Below, piece after piece: positions 1 to 7,215 of a DNA stretch of 8,502 nt. The notes beneath the pieces were generated by a model, which had not been told where the DNA came from, searched no databases, and worked only from the letters and a program-made list of their open reading frames with translations. The stretch spans positions 1 to 8,502 of the forward strand of contig CAJBPC010000265.1 in NCBI GenBank assembly GCA_903957405.1, written 5' to 3'. The position numbers and the translations under genes were made by a program. Numbering within the stretch: the first letter of the stretch is position 1; the number at the start of each line of letters is the position of its first letter. Source of the stretch: an uncultured bacterium (GTDB lineage Bacteria > Bacteroidota > Bacteroidia > Chitinophagales > Chitinophagaceae).

Positions 1-67
1 CCGAGGTTCATATTTAATGTAACCGTAACAATAATTTCTTCCTGGTTTAACATATTCTTTTTAATAT

Positions 68-102
68 TGGAATCTCTTTTACGATTAGAATTACTGATTC
101 CA
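68..102. promoter_or_regulatory. Spaced inverted repeat upstream of the phosphonate gene cluster
   Basis: The 7-base arms TGGAATC (68-74) and GATTCCA (96-102) are perfect inverted complements separated by 21 AT-rich bases. They lie 65 to 99 bases upstream of the first gene of the cluster, inside a 166-base AT-rich stretch with no coding signal. The position suits an operator for a dimeric regulator or part of the promoter region. No regulator gene is visible in the window, and short dyads occur by chance in AT-rich DNA, so this is only a candidate. Confidence 0.25.
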
Positions 103-166
103 TTTACATTTCTAAGTCAGGATTCATCAGTGTAAAGTATGCGGAACGCACGAGAATAAAACAAGA

Positions 167-754
167 ATGATGATGGAAAGAAAACTGGCTGAAGACACTG
201 TGAATGAGGTATTCAGTCTATATGAGAAGTTTGGTTCTCTGAATTATATCGGAGAGCAATTGTCGCAGGTAGAGCACATGTGCCAGTCGGCGCAGTTCGC
301 TGAAGAGGAAGGATATGATGAGGAGGTGATCCTTGCGGCTCTTTTTCATGACATAGGGCATTTATGTGAATTCATCATGCCGGTATCTCATATGGAAGAC
401 GGGATCGGTGTGGCAGACCATGAGTTGATTGGTCATCAGCTGCTGGTGGGAAAAGGCTTTTCTATCAGAATCACCGATCTGGTTAGGAGTCATGTGTCCG
501 CAAAACGATATCTAACCTGCCGTAATCCGGAGTACCTGGAGCATTTGTCGTCTGCAAGCAAGAAGACGCTTGAGCATCAGGGAGGTCCAATGAATCATGA
601 AGAGGCGGTTGAATTCGAGTCGGATCCTCTTTTCGAACTGTATCTTAAAATGCGAACCTGGGATGACAATGCGAAAATCACGGGTATTCCAATTCCGGAT
701 ATGGGTCATTACCGCGATATGGCAATTAGGCATCTGACAAGTAAACATAACTGA
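167..754 (+). CDS. PhnZ-like HD-domain mixed-valent diiron oxygenase (phosphonate operon HDIG protein)
   Basis: This 195-residue cytoplasmic protein belongs to the HD superfamily group found in phosphonate operons (TIGR03276/PhnZ type). PhnZ uses a mixed-valent diiron centre and O2 to split 2-amino-1-hydroxyethylphosphonate into glycine and phosphate; the relative TmpB acts on the trimethylated analogue. The full set of expected iron ligands can be placed: His37, His61-Asp62 (in FHDIGH), His85, His109 and Asp166. The substrate-side residues of PhnZ also appear kept: Tyr27 and Glu30 (YIGE), His65, Lys113 and Arg163 (in MRTWDD). The length fits the family. Three consecutive ATG codons (167, 170, 173) make the exact start uncertain, and none has a clear ribosome binding site. 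The next gene begins one base after the stop, implying co-translation. No 2-oxoglutarate hydroxylase (PhnY or TmpA), the usual partner, is in the window. The exact substrate (amino or N-methylated) is inferred only. Confidence 0.85.
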   Translation: MMMERKLAEDTVNEVFSLYEKFGSLNYIGEQLSQVEHMCQSAQFAEEEGYDEEVILAALFHDIGHLCEFIMPVSHMEDGIGVADHELIGHQLLVGKGFSIRITDLVRSHVSAKRYLTCRNPEYLEHLSSASKKTLEHQGGPMNHEEAVEFESDPLFELYLKMRTWDDNAKITGIPIPDMGHYRDMAIRHLTSKHN

Positions 755-755
755 T

Positions 756-1436
756 ATGAGCGCAAGAAAAATACAGTTGGCTGTCTTCGATATCGCCGGC
801 ACCACGGTGAAGGATGAGGATTTTGTCGCAGAAGCATTCATCGGAGCCTTTGAGGATGCCGGAATTACGATAGCTATTCAGGATGTCAATCCGTTGATGG
901 GATTTAGGAAAATCGATGCCATCACTACGTTGCTGGATCAGATGGGAGTCGATAGGGGAGATGGATTTCCAGCATATGTTCATGAGCTATTTGAGCGTAG
1001 AATGATCAGTTTCTACGCCACATCGGAGGAAGTTGTGCCATTGCCTCATGCGGAGGAGCTTTTCGGTCGCTTGAGATCAGCAGGAGTGTATGTGGCCCTC
1101 AATTCCGGATTTCCAAGGGTCGTTGTAGATGCGATATTGGAGAGGCTTGGATGGCAGGCATCCGGTATGATAGATTTCAGCATAGCAAGTGATGAAGTGC
1201 CTGTTGGCAGGCCGTATCCTTTTATGATACAGAAAATCATGCAGGCTGCTGGTGTCAGTGATGCGGAGCATGTCATGAAAGTAGGTGACACCACGGTTGA
1301 TATTGAGGAAGGCCGCTTGGCGGGTTGCGGGTTGGTGGTGGCCGTGACAACGGGTGCTCAGTCGCGGGAAGAGCTGCTTCGAGCCTCTCCAGATCGGATC
1401 ATTGACGGTTTGAACGAGTTGTTTGATTCCATCTGA
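756..1436 (+). CDS. Phosphonatase-like HAD hydrolase (PhnX-like, TIGR03351 type)
   Basis: This 226-residue HAD-superfamily hydrolase is closest in pattern to phosphonoacetaldehyde hydrolase. Motif I is DIAGT, with nucleophile Asp12 and Ala14 in place of the second aspartate, a hallmark of PhnX and PhnX-like enzymes. Motif II lies at LNSG (115-118), the motif III basic residue is Arg152 (VGRP) rather than the usual lysine, and motif IV is GDTTVD with Asp178 and Asp182. In the cap, Lys52 in the MGFRKID segment aligns with the PhnX Schiff-base lysine (MGLLKID context), which argues for C-P cleavage of a phosphono-aldehyde to phosphate and an aldehyde. It starts one base after the HD gene stop. 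The FAD oxidoreductase further downstream would make a suitable aldehyde substrate. It is shorter than typical PhnX (about 260-270 residues), as usual for the PhnX-like group, whose exact substrate is unsettled. Confidence 0.88.
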   Translation: MSARKIQLAVFDIAGTTVKDEDFVAEAFIGAFEDAGITIAIQDVNPLMGFRKIDAITTLLDQMGVDRGDGFPAYVHELFERRMISFYATSEEVVPLPHAEELFGRLRSAGVYVALNSGFPRVVVDAILERLGWQASGMIDFSIASDEVPVGRPYPFMIQKIMQAAGVSDAEHVMKVGDTTVDIEEGRLAGCGLVVAVTTGAQSREELLRASPDRIIDGLNELFDSI

Positions 1437-1532
1437 TCCTTGTATCTTTTTATCAATGGTTTAGGAGCCAGTCATTGAACCGGTGTTTCTTCTTAAAGAA
1501 CCCATTACCGGGTCGGATCATATCATTAAGAA

Positions 1533-2813
1533 ATGGAGCGGCAAACTGAAGCATTGGTTACAGTGGAAAAACCTTCCAGGCATTTCTTGATTCGTGCATC
1601 CGCAGCCGTTTTCATCACATATCTGAGCATGTATGCTTTTCGGAAACCATTTACGGCAGCAACTTACGAGGGCATAAGTTTTTTCAATGTCGATTATAAG
1701 ATATTGCTGATTCTCGCGCAGTTGGCGGGCTATACCCTTTCAAAATTCATGGGTATCGGCATCATATCTTCACTCAGAGCGGACCAAAGGTTGGCCAGAC
1801 TCATTCAGCTGATGTGTGTCGCATTGTCATCGCTCCTATTTTTTGGGATGACACCACCACCGTTCAATATCATATTTATGTTCGTGAACGGAATTCCGTT
1901 AGGTTTGATCTGGGGTATTGTTTTTAGTTACATTGAAGGCCGGCGGTCGACAGAGTTGTTAGGTGCGATCATGGCATCGAGTTTTATCCTTTCTTCGGGT
2001 ATCGTAAAAGCAATCGGTAGCATAGCTTTGGAAGTTTTGCATGTCGATGAATTCTGGATGCCATTCCTTGCAGCCTCTATATTCATACCATTTTTGATGT
2101 TTGGCATTTTTCTTTTGTCGGGACTTGAACCGCCGGAGGATGCCGACAGGTCAGCCAGAACTGAGCGGGTGACGATGGGGAAACGAGAACGGAAAAAGTT
2201 CAAACGGCGTTTCGGCATCGGCATTCTGCTATCTGTACTGGTATACATGGGGCTGACGATATTCAGGGATCTTCGGGATAATTTCGCCGTGGAGTTCTGG
2301 AAATCATCCAATGTATCAAAGCCTACTGATCTGCTGATCTATACGGAGATTCCGATAAGCTTTACGGTACTTGCCATAATCTCCTTGTTGACACTTGTGA
2401 AGCAAAACCGTATTGCATTTTTTATGCATTTCGCCATTGTATGCGTCCTTGGATTTGTAATGCTGTTTATTACATTTTCCTTCAGAGCGGGCCAAATGGG
2501 TTCCTTTTCATGGGTGGTGCTTTCAGGGTTTGCGATGTATCTTCCATACATTGGTTACCACACCTTTTTTTTCGAGCGTTGGATTGCATACTTCCGGTGT
2601 AAAAGTAATGCGGGATACCTAATGTACACCATGGATGCGGCAGGATATCTTTCAAGCTGTTTCATATTGCTGTTCCGGAACTTTGGGGCATCAGATGTTT
2701 CATGGGTGGATTTTTTCATGAATATGGCATTCTTGGTAGGATCCATGATGATTGTACTGTCAATCCTTTCTTTTATTTATTTTCGAAAAAAACCTGTACA
2801 TGAAATCACATAG
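1533..2813 (+). CDS. DUF5690-type MFS transporter, candidate phosphonate/organophosphate carrier
   Basis: This 426-residue, very hydrophobic inner-membrane protein has the layout of a 12-helix major facilitator: six N-terminal helices, a charged cytoplasmic loop rich in Lys and Arg (about 200-226, GKRERKKFKRR region), then six more helices. It matches what I know of DUF5690 proteins, which sit beside TIGR03364 oxidoreductases in Bacteroidota. Helix 1 carries Y34-x-x-R37-K38-x-F40, which resembles the YxxRKxF signature of organophosphate:phosphate antiporters such as GlpT and UhpT, where the helix-1 arginine binds phosphate. The start of helix 7 contributes Arg245 and Arg248, comparable with the second GlpT arginine. 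Import of a phosphonate or phosphate ester is inferred from these residues and the neighbours, not shown. The gene follows a 96-base gap after the HAD gene, and its last 14 bases overlap the next gene. Confidence 0.85.
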   Translation: MERQTEALVTVEKPSRHFLIRASAAVFITYLSMYAFRKPFTAATYEGISFFNVDYKILLILAQLAGYTLSKFMGIGIISSLRADQRLARLIQLMCVALSSLLFFGMTPPPFNIIFMFVNGIPLGLIWGIVFSYIEGRRSTELLGAIMASSFILSSGIVKAIGSIALEVLHVDEFWMPFLAASIFIPFLMFGIFLLSGLEPPEDADRSARTERVTMGKRERKKFKRRFGIGILLSVLVYMGLTIFRDLRDNFAVEFWKSSNVSKPTDLLIYTEIPISFTVLAIISLLTLVKQNRIAFFMHFAIVCVLGFVMLFITFSFRAGQMGSFSWVVLSGFAMYLPYIGYHTFFFERWIAYFRCKSNAGYLMYTMDAAGYLSSCFILLFRNFGASDVSWVDFFMNMAFLVGSMMIVLSILSFIYFRKKPVHEIT

Positions 2814-5277
2814 CCCGTCAACTAAAATGAACAATACGATCTGTTTCAGGATCCTCATCATTGTGCTGGTGATTTTCAGCTGCGTCATCGATGCCGGAGG
2901 GCAGATGATTGCACAGCAGGTGACATTGCCCAATGGATGGAAGCTTTCCCCTGCAGGACGATCCTTCCCGCTTGGGGATCTCCCCCTGAACATACTGGTG
3001 TCCGCATCCGGTAGGTACATGGCAGTCACCAATAATGGACACAGCGAACAGCAGATACAGCTGATAGACACCAAATCGGAAAAGGTCATTGATTCCGTAG
3101 TCATTCGAAAGGCGTGGTACGGACTTGCATTCACGTCCGACGACCGTTTTCTTTATGTCTCCGGTGGCCATGACAACAGGATACTGAAATATGAACTTTC
3201 GAATCAGCGGCTCATACTTCGTGACAGCATCGTGCTAGGCAGGCCCTGGCCGGTTCGAATAGGGCCGGCGGGAATCGCGGTGGATGATCGTCGAAAGCGG
3301 TTGTATGTCGTGACAAGGGAAGATAAGATGCTGTACATCGCGGATACGGAAACGAAAAAAATTACTGGCAAGTTCGGGTTGGATGCCGAAGCCTATGATT
3401 GCAAGCTGTCTGCCGATCAGAAGGAGTTATTCATCACTTGTTGGGGTTGTGATAAATTGTTGCGATTCGATCTGGAAAAAAATATCTGGAAGACACCTGT
3501 GACGGTGGGAGACAATCCCAATGAGATGTTGTTGTCGCCCGATGGGAGGCAGCTTTATGTGTGCAATTCAAATGATAACAGTGTTTCGGTGATCGATATC
3601 AAATCTGGGCGCGTGATTGAAACGCTGGATGCGGCATTATACCCCAATTCCCCTAGTGGTTCCACGACAAATAGCATCTCCATGGATCCGGCTACCCGTA
3701 CACTTTATATTGCAAATGCGAATAACAACTGTTTATCCGTTTTTGACGTGTCCAAGCCGGGTAGGAGTCTGTCGAAGGGCTTCATTCCTACTGGCTGGTA
3801 TCCGACTTCGGTTCGTTTTTTAAATGGGAAGATCTGGGTTGCCAATGGGAAGGGAATGACTTCCAAAGCCAATCCTTTCGGTCCGTCACCTATTCGTAAA
3901 CGAGAGGATATCATTCATCACGGTTATGCTACGCGGGATGGTTCGCGTGTGGAGTATATCGGGAGTCTTTTCAAGGGGTCGATGAGTGTAATCAAATCAC
4001 CAAGCGCCGTGGAACTGTCGGGCTACACAAAAGCGGTTTACAGGAACACGCCATTTTCCATCCGTAAAACTGAATTGCCCGACTCACTGGCACCGGGTTA
4101 CCCCATACCGATGAAGGTTGGACAAATCTCGCCCATAAAATACGTCTTTTACATCATCAAGGAGAATCGTACCTACGACCAGGTATTGGCAGATCTCAAG
4201 CAGGGAAACGGTGATACGTCTTTGTTGTTATTTGGCAGAAAATATACTCCAAACCAGCACGCACTTGCAGAATCTTTCGTGTTGCTGGATAACTTCTATG
4301 TAGATGCAGAGGTGAGTGCCGATGGGCACAACTGGAGCATGGGCGGATATGCCACCGATTACCTTGAAAAGACATGGCCCAGCAGTTATGGTGGACGTGG
4401 GGGGACTTATGGCGGTGAAGGAGAGCGGGAAATTGCGAATAACAAGAATGGATTCATTTGGAACAATTGTCATCGTTATGGTGTCAGTTTTCGCAGTTAC
4501 GGAGAATTTATGAGCCAGGATAAACCCAATCTGCCGATACTGATCGGAAACAGTTGTTTGAGATTTCCTGTGTATAATCTGATGATCGCTGATACGACGC
4601 GTTACCGCATTTGGAAACAGGATTTCGATTCATTGTTGGCCGCCGGGACGCTCCCACGTTTCAATACCATCCGCTTCGGAAATGATCATACGGAAGGTTT
4701 GCGTTTGGGTAGGCCGACGCCATATGCGCATGTGGCGGATAATGACCTTGCTGTGGGGTTGTTCATAGAGGCTTTATCAAAGAGTCCGATTTGGAACGAA
4801 ACGGCAGTATTCATTTTGGAGGACGATGCTCAAAACGGAGCCGACCATGTGGATGCCCATCGAAGTACGGCTTATTTGGCTGGCGGTTTCGTAAAACGGG
4901 GGTTTGTGGACCATACGCCTTATACCACATCCTCAATATTGCGCACTATGGAGCTGATTCTCGGAATGGGTCCGATGACACAATATGATGCAGCAGCCAC
5001 ACCCATGTGGCGACTGTTCGATTCCGTCGCAAGACCGTTTTCTTTCCATGCACTGATTCCTGAAGTTTCTTTGAATGATCGCAATACGGCCATCAACGAA
5101 TGGCAGCGCCGTTCGGAGTTGTTCAATTTTGCAACGGAGGATGCAAACAATGATGTGGAGTTCAACAGGGTTTTATGGCATGCCTTGAAAGGGGATACTC
5201 CTTTTCCGGGACCGCGCAGGGCTGCTTTTCTCACTGTGCATGGCGATGCACATTCCAATGAAGAAACAAAGAAGTAA
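2800..5277 (+). CDS. Exported YncE-like beta-propeller / alkaline-phosphatase-superfamily phosphoesterase fusion
   Basis: From the ATG at 2800 this protein has 825 residues. A hydrophobic stretch (about 18-30) after Lys and Arg residues looks like a signal peptide; a cysteine follows, but the lipobox is poor. Residues of roughly 50-390 form YncE-type seven-bladed propeller repeats with LSPDG, LYVCN and VSVID strands. The C-terminal part (about 445-750) is a phosphoesterase of the alkaline-phosphatase superfamily (PF04185-like): E455-N456-R457-T-Y-D460 matches the ENRSFD metal motif, followed by ADGHNW (507-512, His510) and the EDD cluster at 674-676 with His683 and His687. This architecture is often annotated as bifunctional YncE/alkaline phosphatase family. 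It probably acts in the periplasm or at the cell surface, hydrolysing a phosphate or phosphonate ester; the substrate is unknown. Alternative starts are the ATG at 2827, which gives a tidier signal peptide, and TTG at 2752. The FAD gene follows after two bases. Confidence 0.85.
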   Translation: MKSHSPSTKMNNTICFRILIIVLVIFSCVIDAGGQMIAQQVTLPNGWKLSPAGRSFPLGDLPLNILVSASGRYMAVTNNGHSEQQIQLIDTKSEKVIDSVVIRKAWYGLAFTSDDRFLYVSGGHDNRILKYELSNQRLILRDSIVLGRPWPVRIGPAGIAVDDRRKRLYVVTREDKMLYIADTETKKITGKFGLDAEAYDCKLSADQKELFITCWGCDKLLRFDLEKNIWKTPVTVGDNPNEMLLSPDGRQLYVCNSNDNSVSVIDIKSGRVIETLDAALYPNSPSGSTTNSISMDPATRTLYIANANNNCLSVFDVSKPGRSLSKGFIPTGWYPTSVRFLNGKIWVANGKGMTSKANPFGPSPIRKREDIIHHGYATRDGSRVEYIGSLFKGSMSVIKSPSAVELSGYTKAVYRNTPFSIRKTELPDSLAPGYPIPMKVGQISPIKYVFYIIKENRTYDQVLADLKQGNGDTSLLLFGRKYTPNQHALAESFVLLDNFYVDAEVSADGHNWSMGGYATDYLEKTWPSSYGGRGGTYGGEGEREIANNKNGFIWNNCHRYGVSFRSYGEFMSQDKPNLPILIGNSCLRFPVYNLMIADTTRYRIWKQDFDSLLAAGTLPRFNTIRFGNDHTEGLRLGRPTPYAHVADNDLAVGLFIEALSKSPIWNETAVFILEDDAQNGADHVDAHRSTAYLAGGFVKRGFVDHTPYTTSSILRTMELILGMGPMTQYDAAATPMWRLFDSVARPFSFHALIPEVSLNDRNTAINEWQRRSELFNFATEDANNDVEFNRVLWHALKGDTPFPGPRRAAFLTVHGDAHSNEETKK

Positions 5278-5279
5278 CT

Positions 5280-6416
5280 ATGAATCGCAGTGCCATAGTC
5301 ATCGGTGCAGGAATTGTTGGATTGGCCACAGCGAGGGCTCTTGCCATATCCGGATATGAAGTGATGGTCATCGATCGGAGTGCCTTTGCTACCGGAGCGT
5401 CAGTCAGAAACTTTGGCATGGTATGGCCCATTGGACAACCGGAGGGCTTGTTGCGTGAACGAGCGCTGAGGACAAGGGCTGTTTGGGAGTCCATATGCAA
5501 GGAATCCGGCATGTGGAACGACCCTTCCGGATCGTTGCATTTGGCATATTGTGAATCAGAGATGGAGGTGCTGGAAAACTTTATCCGTAAATCGGGCAAG
5601 GAAAGGTCTTATCGTTTGCTGACATCATCGGAGGTTATGAAAAAATCATCCTGCGTGGTGCATCATGGTCTTAGGGGTGGGCTTTACAGCGCGGATGAAC
5701 TTATCGTGGATCCTCCAAATGCCATCTCAAGGCTTGCTGCTTTCCTACAGGAGAAATACAGCGTCAGATTCAGCTGGAACACGCATGCGCATTCAATTGA
5801 ACAGGGGCGGGTATCTTGCGGTAAAGTAAATTATGAAGCCGATGAAGTGTTCATTTGCAGTGGGGCTGACTTCAGAAATCTACTTCCTGAATCATTCATC
5901 CAAGAACCCATCACTATTTGCAAGCTTCAGATGATGCGTCTGGGGCCGCAACCAGCGGGTTGGCAGCTTGGTCCATCCTTGTGTGGCGGATTGTCACTGC
6001 TGCATTATGCAGGATTCAGATTGGCTGGATCATCTCTTGAAGGACTCCGTGAATATATCGTAAGCAAATATCCCGACTACGTCAGATGGGGTATACATGT
6101 AATGGTCGCTCAACATGCCTCTGGGGAACTTGTCATAGGTGACTCTCACGAATATGGTGATTCACACGATCCATTCGACAAGGCATTCATCAACCGAATG
6201 ATCCTGGAATATCTTTTCGGATTCGCACGATTCCCATCGGAAAGCATTTCCGCCTCTTGGAATGGTCAGTATTCGAAGCTCACCGATGGGAGGACAGAGC
6301 TGGTTTTACGTCCTGCTCCCGGGGTTACCATCATCAACGCATTAGGGGGCGCTGGAATGACAATGTCTTTTGGGTTGGCAGAAGAAGTCGTCGGAGGAAG
6401 GTATGGCGTCCTATAG
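5280..6416 (+). CDS. FAD-dependent amine oxidoreductase of the phosphonate-associated TIGR03364 type
   Basis: This 378-residue protein is a DAO-family (PF01266) flavoenzyme. The N-terminal Rossmann fold shows GAGIVG (9-14) and Asp32 at the end of the second strand, which would bind the FAD ribose. The GASVRNFGMVWP segment (39-50) is typical of the TIGR03364 group, and the C-terminal GGAGMTMSFG segment completes the FAD site. The group is syntenic with PhnX-like hydrolases. Members reported as PbfC/PbfD oxidise aminoethylphosphonate-type amines, including N-alkylated ones, to phosphonoacetaldehyde with release of the amine and H2O2. Here it would replace the PhnW transaminase and feed the HAD enzyme. 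It starts two bases after the fusion-protein stop and is the last intact gene of the cluster. The exact amine substrate cannot be read from the sequence. Confidence 0.9.
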   Translation: MNRSAIVIGAGIVGLATARALAISGYEVMVIDRSAFATGASVRNFGMVWPIGQPEGLLRERALRTRAVWESICKESGMWNDPSGSLHLAYCESEMEVLENFIRKSGKERSYRLLTSSEVMKKSSCVVHHGLRGGLYSADELIVDPPNAISRLAAFLQEKYSVRFSWNTHAHSIEQGRVSCGKVNYEADEVFICSGADFRNLLPESFIQEPITICKLQMMRLGPQPAGWQLGPSLCGGLSLLHYAGFRLAGSSLEGLREYIVSKYPDYVRWGIHVMVAQHASGELVIGDSHEYGDSHDPFDKAFINRMILEYLFGFARFPSESISASWNGQYSKLTDGRTELVLRPAPGVTIINALGGAGMTMSFGLAEEVVGGRYGVL

Positions 6417-6628
6417 AATAGGTCAGGCATCATATTCCATTTGATTCCGAGACATTTGCTACTCGGTGAGATGAGACAAGTCTTGCAATCTCTTAAATGG
6501 TTCATTTTTCACAGGGTAAATGGTTTCCGGAAATCATTAAAATGGCACATGGATATTTTCTGCAATCACCGTCAAGCTGAGTGATTGCGTTACGATCATA
6601 TGGCTGTCTGACGATTTGCGAAACGAAT

Positions 6629-7084
6629 TCAAGGCGTTTTGTCTGGATCCCTATTGGATCCTGAATTTGTTATCCATTCTTCAAGGAATTCTACAGGAGA
6701 TATTTTCTTCTTATATCCATATTGCAGCTCAAGGTCATTTCTTTTTTAAAATATGGGATAGACCTTTTTTGATTTAAATAAATGACATGAATTGTCGGCT
6801 TTTATCTGCATCGGTGGATGCGCAATATATTTTACGATTCGAATCATATCTATCGCAGCATAAAAAGGTGATTTCCCTTTCTGGAGGATCGTTGGTATGG
6901 GAGATGTTTTCCACTTTGTAGCGTTTACACCGTTGACAAAGCGTATGTTGGGAGATATTGCATTTACTCAAGGATGTATCCCATCAATCCATCTTCTTGT
7001 ATTGATATAGACAGCATATCTGAAGCCGGGAAACTCCATCTGTTTTTTGACTTGATTCCAACATTTTCCTGCGTAATGAATGAA
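6629..7084 (-). pseudogene. Possible decayed DDE transposase-like remnant (speculative)
   Basis: On the minus strand one frame runs 151 codons from 7084 down to a stop at 6629-6631, with only two internal stops (6968-6970 and 6746-6748). At this AT content I would expect roughly nine. In order it reads: a segment with RRWIDGIHP, similar to the linker after the helix-turn-helix of IS481/IS3-type transposases; a segment with VNATKWK and then SPFYAAIDMIR (near 6845-6876), like the YAAIDDATR stretch of the catalytic core; and a C-terminal SPVEFLEEW (6674-6700), like the final TPVEFL motif. The order is right, but the middle part with the remaining catalytic acidic residues is too short, suggesting an internal deletion. 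There is no start codon context and no terminal inverted repeats were found. It may be chance; similarity was judged by eye. Confidence 0.3.
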
Positions 7085-7215
7085 TCAATTTCGTAAAGCC
7101 ATGTGTGAAGTCTGTACAGTCACCGAGATGTATTTTCTCAGAAAATCAGCAGATGCGTGCATGCATCGAAAAGCGGTTCATGGTATCCCACAAAATTTCA
7201 TCATTTGACCATAAT

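Noticed and set aside
60..70. TAATATTG as a possible Bacteroidota -7 element (TAnnTTTG) before the cluster
   Set aside because: It has one mismatch and no clear TTG-type -33 element at the right spacing; too weak in AT-rich DNA.
1437..1532. Possible promoter or hairpin (around TTCTTAAAGAA) in the 96-base gap between HAD and MFS genes
   Set aside because: Pairing is weak and no convincing Bacteroidota -33/-7 pair could be placed, so it is left as a plain gap that may hold a promoter.
6446..6466. CCGAG...CTCGG hairpin about 30 bases after the FAD gene, a possible terminator
   Set aside because: The stem is only 5 bp with an 11-base loop and no T-run follows, so I cannot support a rho-independent terminator.
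6414..6581. Plus-strand frame continuing about 50 codons past the FAD gene stop
   Set aside because: The FAD family already ends normally with its AGM-T-SFG segment; the extension shows no family similarity, so readthrough or a broken C-terminus is not supported.
6643..6662. Two TGGATCC copies four bases apart
   Set aside because: Too short to be a meaningful repeat; likely chance.
6774..6971. 65-codon minus-strand open frame in the intergenic region
   Set aside because: It has no recognisable motif, lies in a different frame from the possible transposase remnant and is short enough to be chance.
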